This document shows, in pieces, positions 8,550-19,452 of a stretch of DNA of 64,000 nucleotides. The notes beneath the pieces were generated by a model that saw nothing but the letters and a program-made list of their open reading frames with translations, did no database searches and was not told the origin of the DNA. Position 1 is the stretch's first letter; the number at the start of each line of letters is the position of its first letter. The stretch comes from Plasmopara viticola (Eukaryota; Oomycota; Peronosporomycetes; Peronosporales; Peronosporaceae). The stretch covers positions 62,001 to 126,000 of the forward strand of contig MBPM02000063.1 of the NCBI GenBank assembly GCA_001695595.3. The letters are read 5' to 3'. The translations under genes and the position numbers were made by a program.

Positions 8550-11500
8550 CTCCCACTCGACTCGGCAACGGCGACGCCTTGTATCCCAAGTTTTGAACGC
8601 AGAACATCGAACTGCGCGGATGGAATTGGCTTCGTCATTATGTCGGCCAGCATGTCTTGCGTAGGGATGTACTCAAGGTTGACTTGGCCGTCCTCAACCT
8701 TTTCTCGCACAAAGTGGTAGCGAATGTCGATATGTTTTGTGCGCTTGTGAAATTCTGGATTCTTGGCCAACGCAATAGAACCTTGATTGTCCTCAAATAT
8801 CTTGACAGACTCTTTGGAAGTCATCTCACCAAGCTCGCACAGAAATACCTTGAGCCAAACCGCTTCTTGAGTGGCTTCTGATAAAGCCATGTACTCCGCC
8901 TCTGTTGAGGAAAGCGCCACACTTCGTTGCTTCTTACTTCGCCAGCTGATGCATCCATTATTAAGTGTAAACGCATAGCCGCTTGTACTTCGGCGAGATT
9001 CGATGTCTCCAGCCCAGTCTGCATCCGAATACCCAAGTAACTTGGCCGAACCGCAACTTGAAAACTGGAGTCCATGCGTTTCCGTTGCCTTTAAGTATCG
9101 CAGAACCCGCTTGAGTGCTTGCCAATGCGTCGGACACGGATCAGCAGCAAACTGGCTTAGAACTCCCACAGCCGCAGCAAGGTCCGGTCGCGTCGCAACC
9201 ATAAGATACATTATGCCACCGACACAACTTCGATAAGGCACATTCTTCATCGTAACTTCATGCTTGCAGCCGCCTTCACACATGTTCTTTGTCAGCTTGA
9301 GCCCTGCTTCTTGAGGCGTCTTGACCGGCTTGCTATCTTGCATGCCAAACTTGCTCAGAATTGACTTGAGAAACTTGGTCTGTCGCATCGTGACTCGACC
9401 GGATACTTGGTCTTGACCGATTTCCATACCGAGAAAGTACTTGAGCTCGCCGAGGTCAGTCATCTCAAATCGGTCGCTTAGCGCACGCTTGGTGGAGACA
9501 AGGAGCGAGTTGTTGCTGCTTGCTACAATGAGATCATCCACGTACAGCACAACAATAACCATATCGTCGTCCACGCGCTTGATGTAGACACAGTGATCGG
9601 ACTCACACTTGCTGAAACTCATCTTGATCATAAAGTCGTCGATGGTTTGGTTCCACATGCGCGGTGATTGCTTAAGACCGTACAACGAACGCTTCAGCTT
9701 ACATACATGATCTTGTTTGTTTTCGCTCACATATCCTTCAGGCTGCTGCATATAAATTTCTTCATCCAGAACTCCGTTTAAGAAAGCAGTCTTCACGTCC
9801 ATCTGATGTAGCGTCAAACCGTACTTGGCAGCCATACTCAACGCGATGCGAATTGAAGTAAACTTCGCCACCGGCGCAAATGTCTCCTCATAATCAACTC
9901 CAAACTTTTGTGAAAATCCCTTGGCAACGAGTCGCGCCTTGAACCGCTCGATAATCCCATCTTGGTTTTCCTTGACTCGAAACACCCATCTGCAGCCGAT
10001 CGCTTTGCGTCCTTTAGGCAGAGGAACAACATCCCAAGTCTTGTTCTTGTGGAGTGACTCTAGCTCCGAGTCGCATGCAGCTTTCCATTGGCCCGCGTCA
10101 CTGGATTCCATCGCCGACTTAAACGTTGTCGGCAATTCTCCCACTGAATACACGACGTGGGCGGCTTCGTAGCCCTCTTCGCGAATTGTAGCCAGAGCCG
10201 ACATTTCTTCGAGTGTCGAGCGTTGGTATTTGGGCACATGACGCTTGGGCTGCGGAACTTCAGTCACCTTTTCCAAAGATTGAGTACGAGTGTGCCGCTT
10301 GCTTCCCAATTCAAAGTCCGTACTTGCGTCGTGTGTCTCATCCTGCTCTTGCTCAAACTCGTTTTCGTCGTCCGTCGATATTCCTTCATCCTCATCATGA
10401 ATCTCGACAATAGTGCTTTTATTTTCGACAGCCGTTCTTTCACTGTCGAAAGTGTCTTCCTTGAACTGAGCATCACGACTCATAACGATTCGACCAGTCG
10501 ACAATTCTTCAAAGCGATACGTCTTTTGGTGCTCCGAGTAGCCCAAAAATCGACACAATATTGCTTTCGCATCCAGTTTCGAGCGCTTTTCCTTCGGAAC
10601 ATGCACGAACGCGTGACAACCAAACACTTTCAAGTTGGCTAATAGTGGTTTCTTGGCTGTCCAAAGCTCGAAAGGCGACGTCTGGTGCTCGATAGCACGC
10701 GATGGACACCGATTTCGAAGAAACATTGCTGTCATAACTGCTTCTCCCCAGTAGTGTTTGGCGAGACCCGCGTGCTCCAACATGCACCTTGCGCATTCCA
10801 CAAGCGTCCGATTCATACGCTCCGCAACTCCGTTAAGCTGCGGTGTGTACGGCGGCGTATACTTGAGCACAATTCCATTATCCGAGCAAAATTTGGCCAT
10901 TTTCGTGGATGCATACTCGCCACCGTTGTCACAGCGAAGAGATTTTACGCGTTTGCCGGTCTGCTTTTCTGCGAATGCCACAAAATTGGCGAACTTGTCC
11001 ACGACTTCTGACTTGCTCTTGATCAGATAGACGACGCAATATCTTGACTTGTCGTCGATGAACGTCACGAAGTAGCGCTTGCCACTAAACGTTGGAGACT
11101 TCATGGGACCGCACACATCGCTGTGTATAACCTCCAAAAGCTCCTTCGCTCGATCCGTCGACATCGATTGGAACCGTAAACGAGTCTGCTTACCCAGTGC
11201 ACAGCCATCACAAATCTCCCACTTGTTCACAGACGTAATGTCGATTCCAGTGGCGAGATTCTTTCTCACGATTGCGTTCAGCCCGTCGTGACCAATATGA
11301 CCAAGTCGAAGATGCCACAAATATGAAGTGTCCTCGTTGCTTGTCAAAGTCTTGACCGTATTTGCTTCTTCACGAGCAACCGGAGTCATGTGCAGCCGAA
11401 ATAATCCTTTTCCTTCGCGCGCACCGATTTTCCACTTGACACCTTTTGTTTCGGCAAAGCATCCCTCCTTGTCGAAAACAACAGGCCCGACGTCCTTGGT

Positions 11501-12229
11501 AAAGCGACCAACTGAAAACAAATTTCTCGACAACTTGGGGATGTGCCACACATTTGTCAACACACCCTTCTTAATTCCGTGCGACGTCATCATAGCCATC
11601 ACAATGTCACCGCTGCCAATAGCTTGTACGACGCCGTCGTCTGCCAGATGTACGTCGATAGGGGGAAAAGTCTTGTAGCTCCTCATGAACTTCTTGGAAC
11701 TTGTCATATGCTGAGTCGCCCCCGAATCGACCAGCCAGACGTCATTCGGCTTGACAGAGCCACTGCTACCGCCAACCGAGAAAAGATAGTCACCAGAATC
11801 TTCAATCTGCGCGACGTTTGCCCGCTGCGATCGATATCGCTCAGCATCATTCTGGACTCGCGAGGGGCATTCTGCGATCCAGTGTCCTTGTTTGCCGCAA
11901 TTATGGCACGCACCAGTCTTCTTCACCGGTCGTCCTTTGCGCTTCGCATCCTTCATCATGAACGCTTGGCCAGACGCAGCTCCATCGCTGCCCTGCTCCT
12001 TGCGCTTCATATCCTCATGGAGAAGTCGAGACGTCACCAGCTCCCAGGTCAAAGTGTCTGCACGAGATTCCAATGCAGTAATGAGAAACTGGTACGAGTC
12101 ATTAAGACTCCCAAGAAGCGTGATAACCAAGTCGTCCTCGCTCACCGGGGCACCTACAGCATCGAGCTGCTCCGCTAGCGTCTTGAGCTTGTTGATGTGT
12201 TCCAGAACATCATCACCTTCTTCCATCAT
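8495..12229 (-). CDS. gag-pol: Inner B Gag-Pol, nearly complete (1244 residues after the frameshift)
   Basis: This one frame covers most of the polyprotein. It holds the distal Gag, the zinc knuckle CHNCGKQGHWIAEC, the protease VDSGATQH, and an integrase with HHCC (HLRLGHIGHDG ... CDGC) and DDE (HSDVCGP, RCDNGGEY, NGVAERMNR). RT follows with [11 protein letters not shown] and YVDDLIVAS, then RNase H (DADWAGD, STEAEY, FEDNQGS). It stops inside the 3' LTR. The true N-terminus is in the next frame (12226-12624), separated by an A-run of five at 12237-12241, where the sister copy has six. All catalytic motifs appear present, so only this one indel stands between it and a full polyprotein. Confidence 0.9.
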   Translation of the reverse strand: MMEEGDDVLEHINKLKTLAEQLDAVGAPVSEDDLVITLLGSLNDSYQFLITALESRADTLTWELVTSRLLHEDMKRKEQGSDGAASGQAFMMKDAKRKGRPVKKTGACHNCGKQGHWIAECPSRVQNDAERYRSQRANVAQIEDSGDYLFSVGGSSGSVKPNDVWLVDSGATQHMTSSKKFMRSYKTFPPIDVHLADDGVVQAIGSGDIVMAMMTSHGIKKGVLTNVWHIPKLSRNLFSVGRFTKDVGPVVFDKEGCFAETKGVKWKIGAREGKGLFRLHMTPVAREEANTVKTLTSNEDTSYLWHLRLGHIGHDGLNAIVRKNLATGIDITSVNKWEICDGCALGKQTRLRFQSMSTDRAKELLEVIHSDVCGPMKSPTFSGKRYFVTFIDDKSRYCVVYLIKSKSEVVDKFANFVAFAEKQTGKRVKSLRCDNGGEYASTKMAKFCSDNGIVLKYTPPYTPQLNGVAERMNRTLVECARCMLEHAGLAKHYWGEAVMTAMFLRNRCPSRAIEHQTSPFELWTAKKPLLANLKVFGCHAFVHVPKEKRSKLDAKAILCRFLGYSEHQKTYRFEELSTGRIVMSRDAQFKEDTFDSERTAVENKSTIVEIHDEDEGISTDDENEFEQEQDETHDASTDFELGSKRHTRTQSLEKVTEVPQPKRHVPKYQRSTLEEMSALATIREEGYEAAHVVYSVGELPTTFKSAMESSDAGQWKAACDSELESLHKNKTWDVVPLPKGRKAIGCRWVFRVKENQDGIIERFKARLVAKGFSQKFGVDYEETFAPVAKFTSIRIALSMAAKYGLTLHQMDVKTAFLNGVLDEEIYMQQPEGYVSENKQDHVCKLKRSLYGLKQSPRMWNQTIDDFMIKMSFSKCESDHCVYIKRVDDDMVIVVLYVDDLIVASSNNSLLVSTKRALSDRFEMTDLGELKYFLGMEIGQDQVSGRVTMRQTKFLKSILSKFGMQDSKPVKTPQEAGLKLTKNMCEGGCKHEVTMKNVPYRSCVGGIMYLMVATRPDLAAAVGVLSQFAADPCPTHWQALKRVLRYLKATETHGLQFSSCGSAKLLGYSDADWAGDIESRRSTSGYAFTLNNGCISWRSKKQRSVALSSTEAEYMALSEATQEAVWLKVFLCELGEMTSKESVKIFEDNQGSIALAKNPEFHKRTKHIDIRYHFVREKVEDGQVNLEYIPTQDMLADIMTKPIPSAQFDVLRSKLGIQGVAVAESSGSVVEDAGDDTPRPATTYQ

Positions 12230-12624
12230 TGTAGTGAAAAACGTCGACGAAGAAAGAGCTTGTTTGCGAGGCTCCTCTTCTCAAAGTGTCCTTCCAGTCG
12301 CGACCATGCATCATGCGCACCACTTGACGACCGGACCAGTGGCAGTTGCGAGTCTTCCATCGCAAGACAGATTATCGCTAGCGCTTTCCGAGACTTCCTC
12401 TTGTAAGTCGACTGATCCATCGCATTCGTGCAGTGCTCCAGCTTGATCTCACCACTTGCGACTTCCCACAGGTCCCTCTCCTCCAGCACCATCTGCATCT
12501 TGAACTTCCAGGTGTGAAAGTTGGTGCCGTCGAACTTGTTGATTCGACTTGGCATAGACGCGTCCATGGTGGCGAAGGCAGAGTCAGAGAAGGGGGAGGC
12601 AGAGTCGGCGGGGCTTGGGCTCAT
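12226..12624 (-). pseudogene. Inner B Gag N-terminus, split off by a 1-nt deletion
   Basis: It starts at ATG 12624 inside the primer-binding site (MSPSPADSASPFSDSAFATMDAS). It continues through INKFDGTNFHTWKFKMQMVLEERDLWEV and ends RRRFSLQ, where the poly-A run at 12237-12241 is one base short. Together with 8495-12229 it makes the inner B polyprotein. Confidence 0.88.
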
Positions 12625-12628
12625 AACC

Positions 12629-12909
12629 TGTTGAAAAGGTCGAAGTGAGCACTAGTTGGCAAAATGCAAAGTGAATATATTTAAAAAGGTCCTTAGTTCA
12701 CAACTACATGCTACCTCTAAGCCAATGATTTATCTAAGCCAATCAGAACAACTCACCATCCGGGCGCAATCATCTTCCCATCCCGAAACCGATCATTTGC
12801 CCATCTTGAACCCGCTCCCTCAGTCAGTCATCAACTGATTGCAGATACCAATACTTACTGATATGTAGTCGCTGGTCGAGGCGTATCATCACCAGCATCT
12901 TCAACAACA
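12629..12909 (-). repeat. B LTR at the inner B / duplicated unit boundary
   Basis: This 281-bp LTR acts as the 5' LTR of inner B (8269-12909). It is also read as the 3' LTR of the truncated internal copy 12910-16044, whose ORF runs into it. It is followed by GAGAC. Confidence 0.9.
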
Positions 12910-15900
12910 GAGACAAGGAGCGAGTTGTTGCTGCTTGCTACAATGAGATCATCCACGTACAGCACAACAATAACCATATCGTCGTCCACGCGCTTGATGT
13001 AGACACAGTGATCGGACTCACACTTGCTGAAACTCATCTTGATCATAAAGTCGTCGATGATTTGGTTCCACATGCGCGGTGATTGCTTAAGGCCGTACAA
13101 CGAGCACTTCAGCTTACATACATGATCTTGTTCGTTTTCGCTCACATATCCTTCAGGCTGATGCATATAAATTTCTTCATCCAGAACTCCGTTTAAGAAA
13201 GCAGTCTTCACGTCCATCTGATGTAGCGTCAAACCGTACTTGGCAGCCATACTCAACGCGATGCGAATTGAAGTAAACTTCGCCACCGGCGCAAATGTCT
13301 CCTCATAATCAACTCCAAACTTTTGTGAAAATCCCTTGGCAACGAGTCGCGCCTTGAACCGCTCGATAATCCCATCTTGGTTTTCCTTGACTCGAAACAC
13401 CCATCTGCAGCCGATCGCTTTGCGTCCTTTAGGCAGAGGAACAACATCCCAAGTCTTGTTCTTGTGGAGTGACTCTAGCTCCGAGTCGCATGCAGCTTTC
13501 CATTGGCCCGCGTCACTGGATTCCATCGCCGACTTAAACGTTGTCGGCAATTCTCCCACTGAATACACGACGTGGGCGGCTTCGTAGCCCTCTTCGCGAA
13601 TTGTAGCCAGAGCCGACATTTCTTCGAGTGTCGAGTGTTGGTATTTGGGCACATGACGCTTGGGCTGCGGAACTTCAGTCACCTTTTCCAAAGATTGAGT
13701 ACGAGTGTGCCGCTTGCTTCCCAATTCAAAGTCCGTACTTGCGTCGTGTGTCTCATCCTGCTCTTGCTCAAACTCGTTTTCGTCGTCCGTCGATATTCCT
13801 TCATCCTCATCATGAATCTCGACAATAGTGCTTTTATTTTCGACAGCCGTTCTTTCACTGTCGAAAGTGTCTTCCTTGAACTGAGCATCACGACTCATAA
13901 CGATTCGACCAGTCGACAATTCTTCAAAGCGATACGTCTTTTGGTGCTCTGAGTAGCCCAAAAATCGACACAATATTGCGTTCGCATCCAGTTTCGAGCG
14001 CTTTTCCTTCGGAACATGCACGAACGCGTGACAACCAAACACTTTCAAGTTGGCTAATAGTGGTTTCTTGGCTGTCCAAAGCTCGAAAGGCGACGTCTGG
14101 TGCTCGATAGCACGCGATGGACACCGATTTCGAAGAAACATTGCTGTCATAACTGCTTCTCCCCAGTAGTGTTTGGCGAGACCCGCGTGCTCCAACATGC
14201 ACCTTGCGCATTCCACAAGCGTCCGATTCATACGCTCCGCAACTCCGTTAAGCTGCGGTGTGTACGGCGGCGTATACTTGAGCACAATTCCATTATCCGA
14301 GCAAAATTTGGCCATTTTCGTGGATGCATACTCGCCACCGTTGTCACAGCGAAGAGATTTTACGCGTTTGCCGGTCTGCTTTTCTGCGAATGCCACAAAA
14401 TTGGCGAACTTGTCCACGACTTCTGACTTGCTCTTGATCAGATAGACGACGCAATATCTTGACTTGTCGTCGATGAACGTCACGAAGTAGCGCTTGCCAC
14501 TAAACGTTGGAGACTTCATGGGACCGCACACATCGCTGTGTATAACCTCCAAAAGCTCCTTCGCTCGATTTGTCGACATCGATTGGAACCGTAAACGAGT
14601 CTGCTTACCCAGTGCACAGCCATCACAAATCTCCCACTTGTTCACAGACGTAATGTCGATTCCAGTGGCGAGATTCTTTCTCACGATTGCGTTCAGCCCG
14701 TCGTGACCAATATGACCAAGTCGAAGATGCCACAAATATGAAGTGTCCTCGTTGCTTGTCAAAGTCTTGACCGTATTTGCTTCTTCACGAGCAACCGGAG
14801 TCATGTGCAGCCGAAATAATCCTTTTCCTTCGCGCGCACCGATTTTCCACTTGACACCTTTTGTTTCGGCAAAGCATCCCTCCTTGTCGAAAACAACAGG
14901 CCCGACGTCCTTGGTAAAGCGACCAACTGAAAACAAATTTCTCGACAACTTGGGGATGTGCCACACATTTGTCAACACACCCTTCTTAATTCCGTGCGAC
15001 GTCATCATAGCCATCACAATGTCACCGCTGCCAATAGCTTGTACGACGCCGTCGTCTGCCAGATGTACGTCGATAGGGGGAAAAGTCTTGTAGCTCCTCA
15101 TGAACTTCTTGGAACTTGTCATATGCTGAGTCGCCCCCGAATCGACCAGCCAGACGTCATTCGGCTTGACAGAGCCACTGCTACCGCCAACCGAGAAAAG
15201 ATAGTCACCAGAATCTTCAATCTGCGCGACGTTTGCCCGCTGCGATCGATATCGCTCAGCATCATTCTGGACTCGCGAGGGGCATTCTGCGATCCAGTGT
15301 CCTTGTTTGCCGCAATTATGGCACGCACCAGTCTTCTTCACCGGTCGTCCTTTGCGCTTCGCATCCTTCATCATGAACGCTTGGCCAGACGCAGCTCCAT
15401 CGCTGCCCTGCTCCTTGCGCTTCATATCCTCATGGAGAAGTCGAGACGTCACCAGCTCCCAGGTCAAAGTGTCTGCACGAGATTCCAATGCAGTAATGAG
15501 AAACTGGTACGAGTCATTAAGACTCCCAAGAAGCGTGATAACCAAGTCGTCCTCGCTCACCGGGGCACCTACAGCATCGAGCTGCTCCGCTAGCGTCTTG
15601 AGCTTGTTGATGTGTTCCAGAACATCATCACCTTCTTCCATCATTGTAGTGAAAAAACGTCGACGAAGAAAGAGCTTGTTTGCGAGGCTCCTCTTCTCAA
15701 AGTGTCCTTCCAGTCGCGACCATGCATCATGCGCACCACTTGACGACCGGACCAGTGGCAGTTGCGAGTCTTCCATCGCAAGACAGATTATCGCTAGCGC
15801 TTTCCGAGACTTCCTCTTGTAAGTCGACTGATCCATCGCATTCGTGCAGTGCTCCAGCTTGATCTCACCACTTGCGACTTCCCACAGGTCCCTCTCCTCC

Positions 15901-16040
15901 AGCACCATCTGCATCTTGAACTTCCAGGTGTGAAAGTTGGTGCCGTCGAACTTGTTGATTCGACTTGGCATAGACGCGTCCATGGTGGCGAAGGCAGAGT
16001 CAGAGAAGGGGGAGGCAGAGTCGGCGGGGCTTGGGCTCAT
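12855..16040 (-). CDS. B chimeric ORF: Gag-PR-IN-RT fused in frame to the LTR-coded tail (1061 residues)
   Basis: This is an uninterrupted frame from the PBS ATG (16040). The motifs are the zinc knuckle at 240-253, protease D300-S-G, integrase D503, D566 and E602 (DX62DX35E), and RT YVDD at 1028-1031. About 13 residues later the internal region ends at GAGAC and the frame continues into the LTR, adding [18 protein letters not shown] and a stop. The RT end and all of RNase H are missing. The order of events (nested insertion at a codon phase that matches the LTR-coded tail) produced a complete-looking but truncated polyprotein. Confidence 0.88.
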   Translation of the reverse strand: MSPSPADSASPFSDSAFATMDASMPSRINKFDGTNFHTWKFKMQMVLEERDLWEVASGEIKLEHCTNAMDQSTYKRKSRKALAIICLAMEDSQLPLVRSSSGAHDAWSRLEGHFEKRSLANKLFLRRRFFTTMMEEGDDVLEHINKLKTLAEQLDAVGAPVSEDDLVITLLGSLNDSYQFLITALESRADTLTWELVTSRLLHEDMKRKEQGSDGAASGQAFMMKDAKRKGRPVKKTGACHNCGKQGHWIAECPSRVQNDAERYRSQRANVAQIEDSGDYLFSVGGSSGSVKPNDVWLVDSGATQHMTSSKKFMRSYKTFPPIDVHLADDGVVQAIGSGDIVMAMMTSHGIKKGVLTNVWHIPKLSRNLFSVGRFTKDVGPVVFDKEGCFAETKGVKWKIGAREGKGLFRLHMTPVAREEANTVKTLTSNEDTSYLWHLRLGHIGHDGLNAIVRKNLATGIDITSVNKWEICDGCALGKQTRLRFQSMSTNRAKELLEVIHSDVCGPMKSPTFSGKRYFVTFIDDKSRYCVVYLIKSKSEVVDKFANFVAFAEKQTGKRVKSLRCDNGGEYASTKMAKFCSDNGIVLKYTPPYTPQLNGVAERMNRTLVECARCMLEHAGLAKHYWGEAVMTAMFLRNRCPSRAIEHQTSPFELWTAKKPLLANLKVFGCHAFVHVPKEKRSKLDANAILCRFLGYSEHQKTYRFEELSTGRIVMSRDAQFKEDTFDSERTAVENKSTIVEIHDEDEGISTDDENEFEQEQDETHDASTDFELGSKRHTRTQSLEKVTEVPQPKRHVPKYQHSTLEEMSALATIREEGYEAAHVVYSVGELPTTFKSAMESSDAGQWKAACDSELESLHKNKTWDVVPLPKGRKAIGCRWVFRVKENQDGIIERFKARLVAKGFSQKFGVDYEETFAPVAKFTSIRIALSMAAKYGLTLHQMDVKTAFLNGVLDEEIYMHQPEGYVSENEQDHVCKLKCSLYGLKQSPRMWNQIIDDFMIKMSFSKCESDHCVYIKRVDDDMVIVVLYVDDLIVASSNNSLLVSVVEDAGDDTPRPATTYQ

Positions 16041-16044
16041 AACC

Positions 16045-16325
16045 TGTTGAAAAGGTCGAAGTGAGCACTAGTTGGCAAAATGCAAAGTGAATATATTTAA
16101 AAAGGTCCTTAGTTCACAACTACATGCTACCTCTAAGCCAATGATTTATCTAAGCCAATCAGAACAACTCACCATCCGGGCGCAATCATCTTCCCATCCC
16201 GAAACCGATCATTTGCCCATCTTGAACCCGCTCCCTCAGTCAGTCATCAACTGATTGCAGATACCAATACTTACTGATATGTAGTCGCTGGTCGAGGCGT
16301 ATCATCACCAGCATCTTCAACAACA
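16045..16325 (-). repeat. B LTR between the two duplicated units
   Basis: This 281-bp LTR with TGTTG/CAACA ends is followed by GAGAC (16326-16330). It is probably the exchange product of two B LTRs. It serves as 5' LTR for the 12855-16040 ORF. Confidence 0.88.
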
Positions 16326-16868
16326 GAGACAAGGAGCGAGTTGTTGCTGCTTGCTACAATGAGATCATCCACGTACAGCACAACAATAACCATATCGTCG
16401 TCCACGCGCTTGATGTAGACACAGTGATCGGACTCACACTTGCTGAAACTCATCTTGATCATAAAGTCGTCGATGATTTGGTTCCACATGCGCGGTGATT
16501 GCTTAAGGCCGTACAACGAGCACTTCAGCTTACATACATGATCTTGTTCGTTTTCGCTCACATATCCTTCAGGCTGATGCATATAAATTTCTTCATCCAG
16601 AACTCCGTTTAAGAAAGCAGTCTTCACGTCCATCTGATGTAGCGTCAAACCGTACTTGGCAGCCATACTCAACGCGATGCGAATTGAAGTAAACTTCGCC
16701 ACCGGCGCAAATGTCTCCTCATAATCAACTCCAAACTTTTGTGAAAATCCCTTGGCAACGAGTCGCGCCTTGAACCGCTCGATAATCCCATCTTGGTTTT
16801 CCTTGACTCGAAACACCCATCTGCAGCCGATCGCTTTGCGTCCTTTAGGCAGAGGAACAACATCCCAA
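16271..16868 (-). pseudogene. Duplicated unit 2: RT fragment fused to LTR tail
   Basis: It carries the same RT segment as in unit 1 ([44 protein letters not shown]) and runs in frame into the LTR-coded tail. It is separated from its upstream Gag-IN by an 8-bp deletion near 16870, where direct CTTG repeats flank the missing GTTCTTGT. Confidence 0.85.
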
Positions 16869-19448
16869 GTCTTGGAGTGACTCTAGCTCCGAGTCGCATG
16901 CAGCTTTCCATTGGCCCGCGTCACTGGATTCCATCGCCGACTTAAACGTTGTCGGCAATTCTCCCACTGAATACACGACGTGGGCGGCTTCGTAGCCCTC
17001 TTCGCGAATTGTAGCCAGAGCCGACATTTCTTCGAGTGTCGAGCGTTGGTATTTCGGCACATGACGCTTGGGCTGCGGAATTTCAGTCACCTTTTCCAAA
17101 GATTGAGTACGAGGGTGCCGCTTGCTTCCCAGTTCAAAGTCCGTACTTGCGTCGTGTGTCTCATCCTGCTCTTGCTCAAACTCGTTTTCGTCGTCCGTCG
17201 ATATTCCTTCATCCTCATCATGAATCTCGACAATAGTGCTTTTATTTTCGACAGCCGTTCTTTCACTGTCGAAAGTGTCTTCCTTGAACTGAGCATCACG
17301 ACTCATAACGATTCGACCAGTCGACAATTCTTCAAAGCGATACGTCTTTTGGTGCTCCGAGTAGCCCAAAAATCGACACAATATTGCTTTCGCATCCAGT
17401 TTCGAGCGCTTTTCCTTCGGAACATGCACGAACGCGTGACAACCAAACACTTTCAAGTTGGCTAATAGTGGTTTCTTGGCTGTCCAAAGCTCGAAAGGCG
17501 ACGTCTGGTGCTCGATAGCACGCGATGGACACCGATTTCGAAGAAACATTGCTGTCATAACTGCTTCTCCCCAGTAGTATTTGGCGAGACCCGCGTGCTC
17601 CAACATGCACCTTGCGCATTCCACAAGCGTCCGATTCATACGCTCCGCAACTCCGTTAAGCTGCGGTGTGTACGGCGGCGTATACTTGAGCACAATTCCA
17701 TTATCCGAGCAAAACTTGGCCATTTTCGTGGATGCATACTCGCCACCGTTGTCACTGCGAAGAGATTTTACGCGTTTGCCGGTCTGCTTTTCTGCGAATG
17801 CCACAAAATTGGCGAACTTGTCCACGACTTCTGACTTGCTCTTGATCAGATAGACGACGCAATATCTTGACTTGTCGTCGATGAACGTCACGAAGTAGCG
17901 CTTGCCACTAAACGTTGGAGACTTCATGGGACCGCACACATCGCTGTGTATAACCTCCAAAAGCTCCTTCGCTCGATCCGTCGACATCGATTGGAACCGT
18001 AAACGAGTCTGCTTACCCAGTGCACAGCCATCACAAATCTCCCACTTGTTCACAGACGTAATGTCGATTCCAGTGGCGAGATTCTTCCTCACGATTGCGT
18101 TCAGCCCGTCGTGACCAATATGACCAAGTCGAAGATGCCACAAATATGAAGTGTCCTCGTTGCTTGTCAAAGTCTTGACCGTATTTGCTTCTTCACGAGC
18201 AACCGGAGTCATGTGCAGCCGAAATAATCCTTTTCCTTCGCGCGCACCGATTTTCCACTTGACACCTTTTGTTTCGGCAAAGCATCCCTCCTTGTCGAAA
18301 ACAACAGGCCCGACGTCCTTGGTAAAGCGACCAACTGAAAACAAATTTCTCGACAACTTGGGGATGTGCCACACATTTGTCAACACACCCTTCTTGATTC
18401 CGTGCGACGTCATCATAGCCATCACAATGTCACCGCTGCCAATAGCTTGTACGACGCCGTCGTCTGCCAGATGTACGTCGATAGGGGGAAAAGTCTTGTA
18501 GCTCCTCATGAACTTCTTGGAACTTGTCATATGCTGAGTCGCCCCCGAATCGACCAGCCAGACGTCATTCGGCTTGACAGAGCCACTGCTACCGCCAACC
18601 GAGAAAAGATAGTCACCAGAATCTTCAATCTGGGCGACGTTTGCCCGCTGCGATCGATATCGCTCAGCATCATTCTGGACTCGCGAGGGGCATTCTGCGA
18701 TCCAGTGTCCTTGTTTGCCGCAATTATGGCACGCACCAGTCTTCTTCACCGGTCGTCCTTTGCGCTTCGCATCCTTCATCATGAACGCTTGGCCAGACGC
18801 AGCTCCATCGCCGCCCTGCTCCTTGCGCTTCATATCCTCATGGAGAAGTCGAGACGTCACCAGCTCCCAGGTCAAAGTGTCTGCACGAGATTCCAATGCA
18901 GTAATGAGAAACTGGTACGAGTCATTAAGACTCCCAAGAAGCGTGATAACCAAGTCGTCCTCGCTCACCGGGGCACCTACAGCATCGAGCTGCTCCGCTA
19001 GCGTCTTGAGCTTGTTGATGTGTTCCAGAACATCATCACCTTCTTCCATCATTGTAGTGAAAAACCGTCGACGAAGAAAGAGCTTGTTTGCGAGGCTCCT
19101 CTTCTCAAAGTGTCCTTCCAGTCGCGACCATGCATCATGCGCACCACTTGACGACCGGACCAGTGGCAGTTGCGAGTCTTCCATCGCAAGACAGATTATC
19201 GCTAGCGCTTTCCGAGACTTCCTCTTGTAAGTCGACTGATCCATCGCATTCGTGCAGTGCTCCAGCTTGATCTCACCACTTGCGACTTCCCACAGGTCCC
19301 TCTCCTCCAGCACCATCTGCATCTTGAACTTCCAGGTGTGAAAGTTGGTGCCGTCGAACTTGTTGATTCGACTTGGCATAGACGCGTCCATGGTGGCGAA
19401 GGCAGAGTCAGAGAAGGGGGAGGCAGAGTCGGCGGGGCTTGGGCTCAT
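16845..19448 (-). pseudogene. gag-pol: Duplicated unit 2: Gag-protease-integrase (867 residues), truncated by 8-bp deletion
   Basis: It is open from the PBS ATG (19448) through Gag, the zinc knuckle CHNCGKQGHWIAEC, protease VDSGATQH, integrase HHCC and DDE, and the integrase C-terminus (KVFGCHAF, CRFLGYSEHQKTYRFEE). It then enters the RT leader and is thrown out of frame by the 8-bp deletion, ending ESLQDLGCCSSA. The second integrase Asp sits in RSDNGGEY where the other B copies have RCDNGGEY. Confidence 0.88.
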
Positions 19449-19452
19449 AACC

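Larger units (their letters stand above)
8269..12909 (-). mobile_element. Inner B element, full length (4641 bp), inserted in outer B
   Basis: LTRs are 8269-8549 (3') and 12629-12909 (5') around a 4079-bp internal region. GAGAC precedes the left LTR (8264-8268) and follows the right LTR (12910-12914), and also follows the next LTR (16326-16330), as expected for a 5-bp target duplication followed by a tandem duplication. It is the most complete B copy, with one frameshift in gag. Confidence 0.92.
12629..19452 (-). repeat. 3.4-kb tandem duplication: LTR plus truncated B internal, two copies
   Basis: Unit 1 is 12629-16044 (3416 bp) and unit 2 is 16045-19452 (3408 bp). Each is an LTR, then GAGAC, then the B internal from just after the RT YVDD site back to gag. 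The 8-bp length difference is exactly the deletion at about 16870. Both units share variants absent from inner B, such as RT residues KCSLYG and NQIIDDF. Unequal exchange between the inner and outer 5' LTRs explains the unit; transposition does not, because each copy lacks a 3' end of its own. Confidence 0.82.

Noticed and set aside
11543..12178. 211-residue plus-strand frame, repeated at 14958 and 18366
   Set aside because: It is antisense to the B Gag-protease region with low-complexity composition. Its recurrence follows the B copies.
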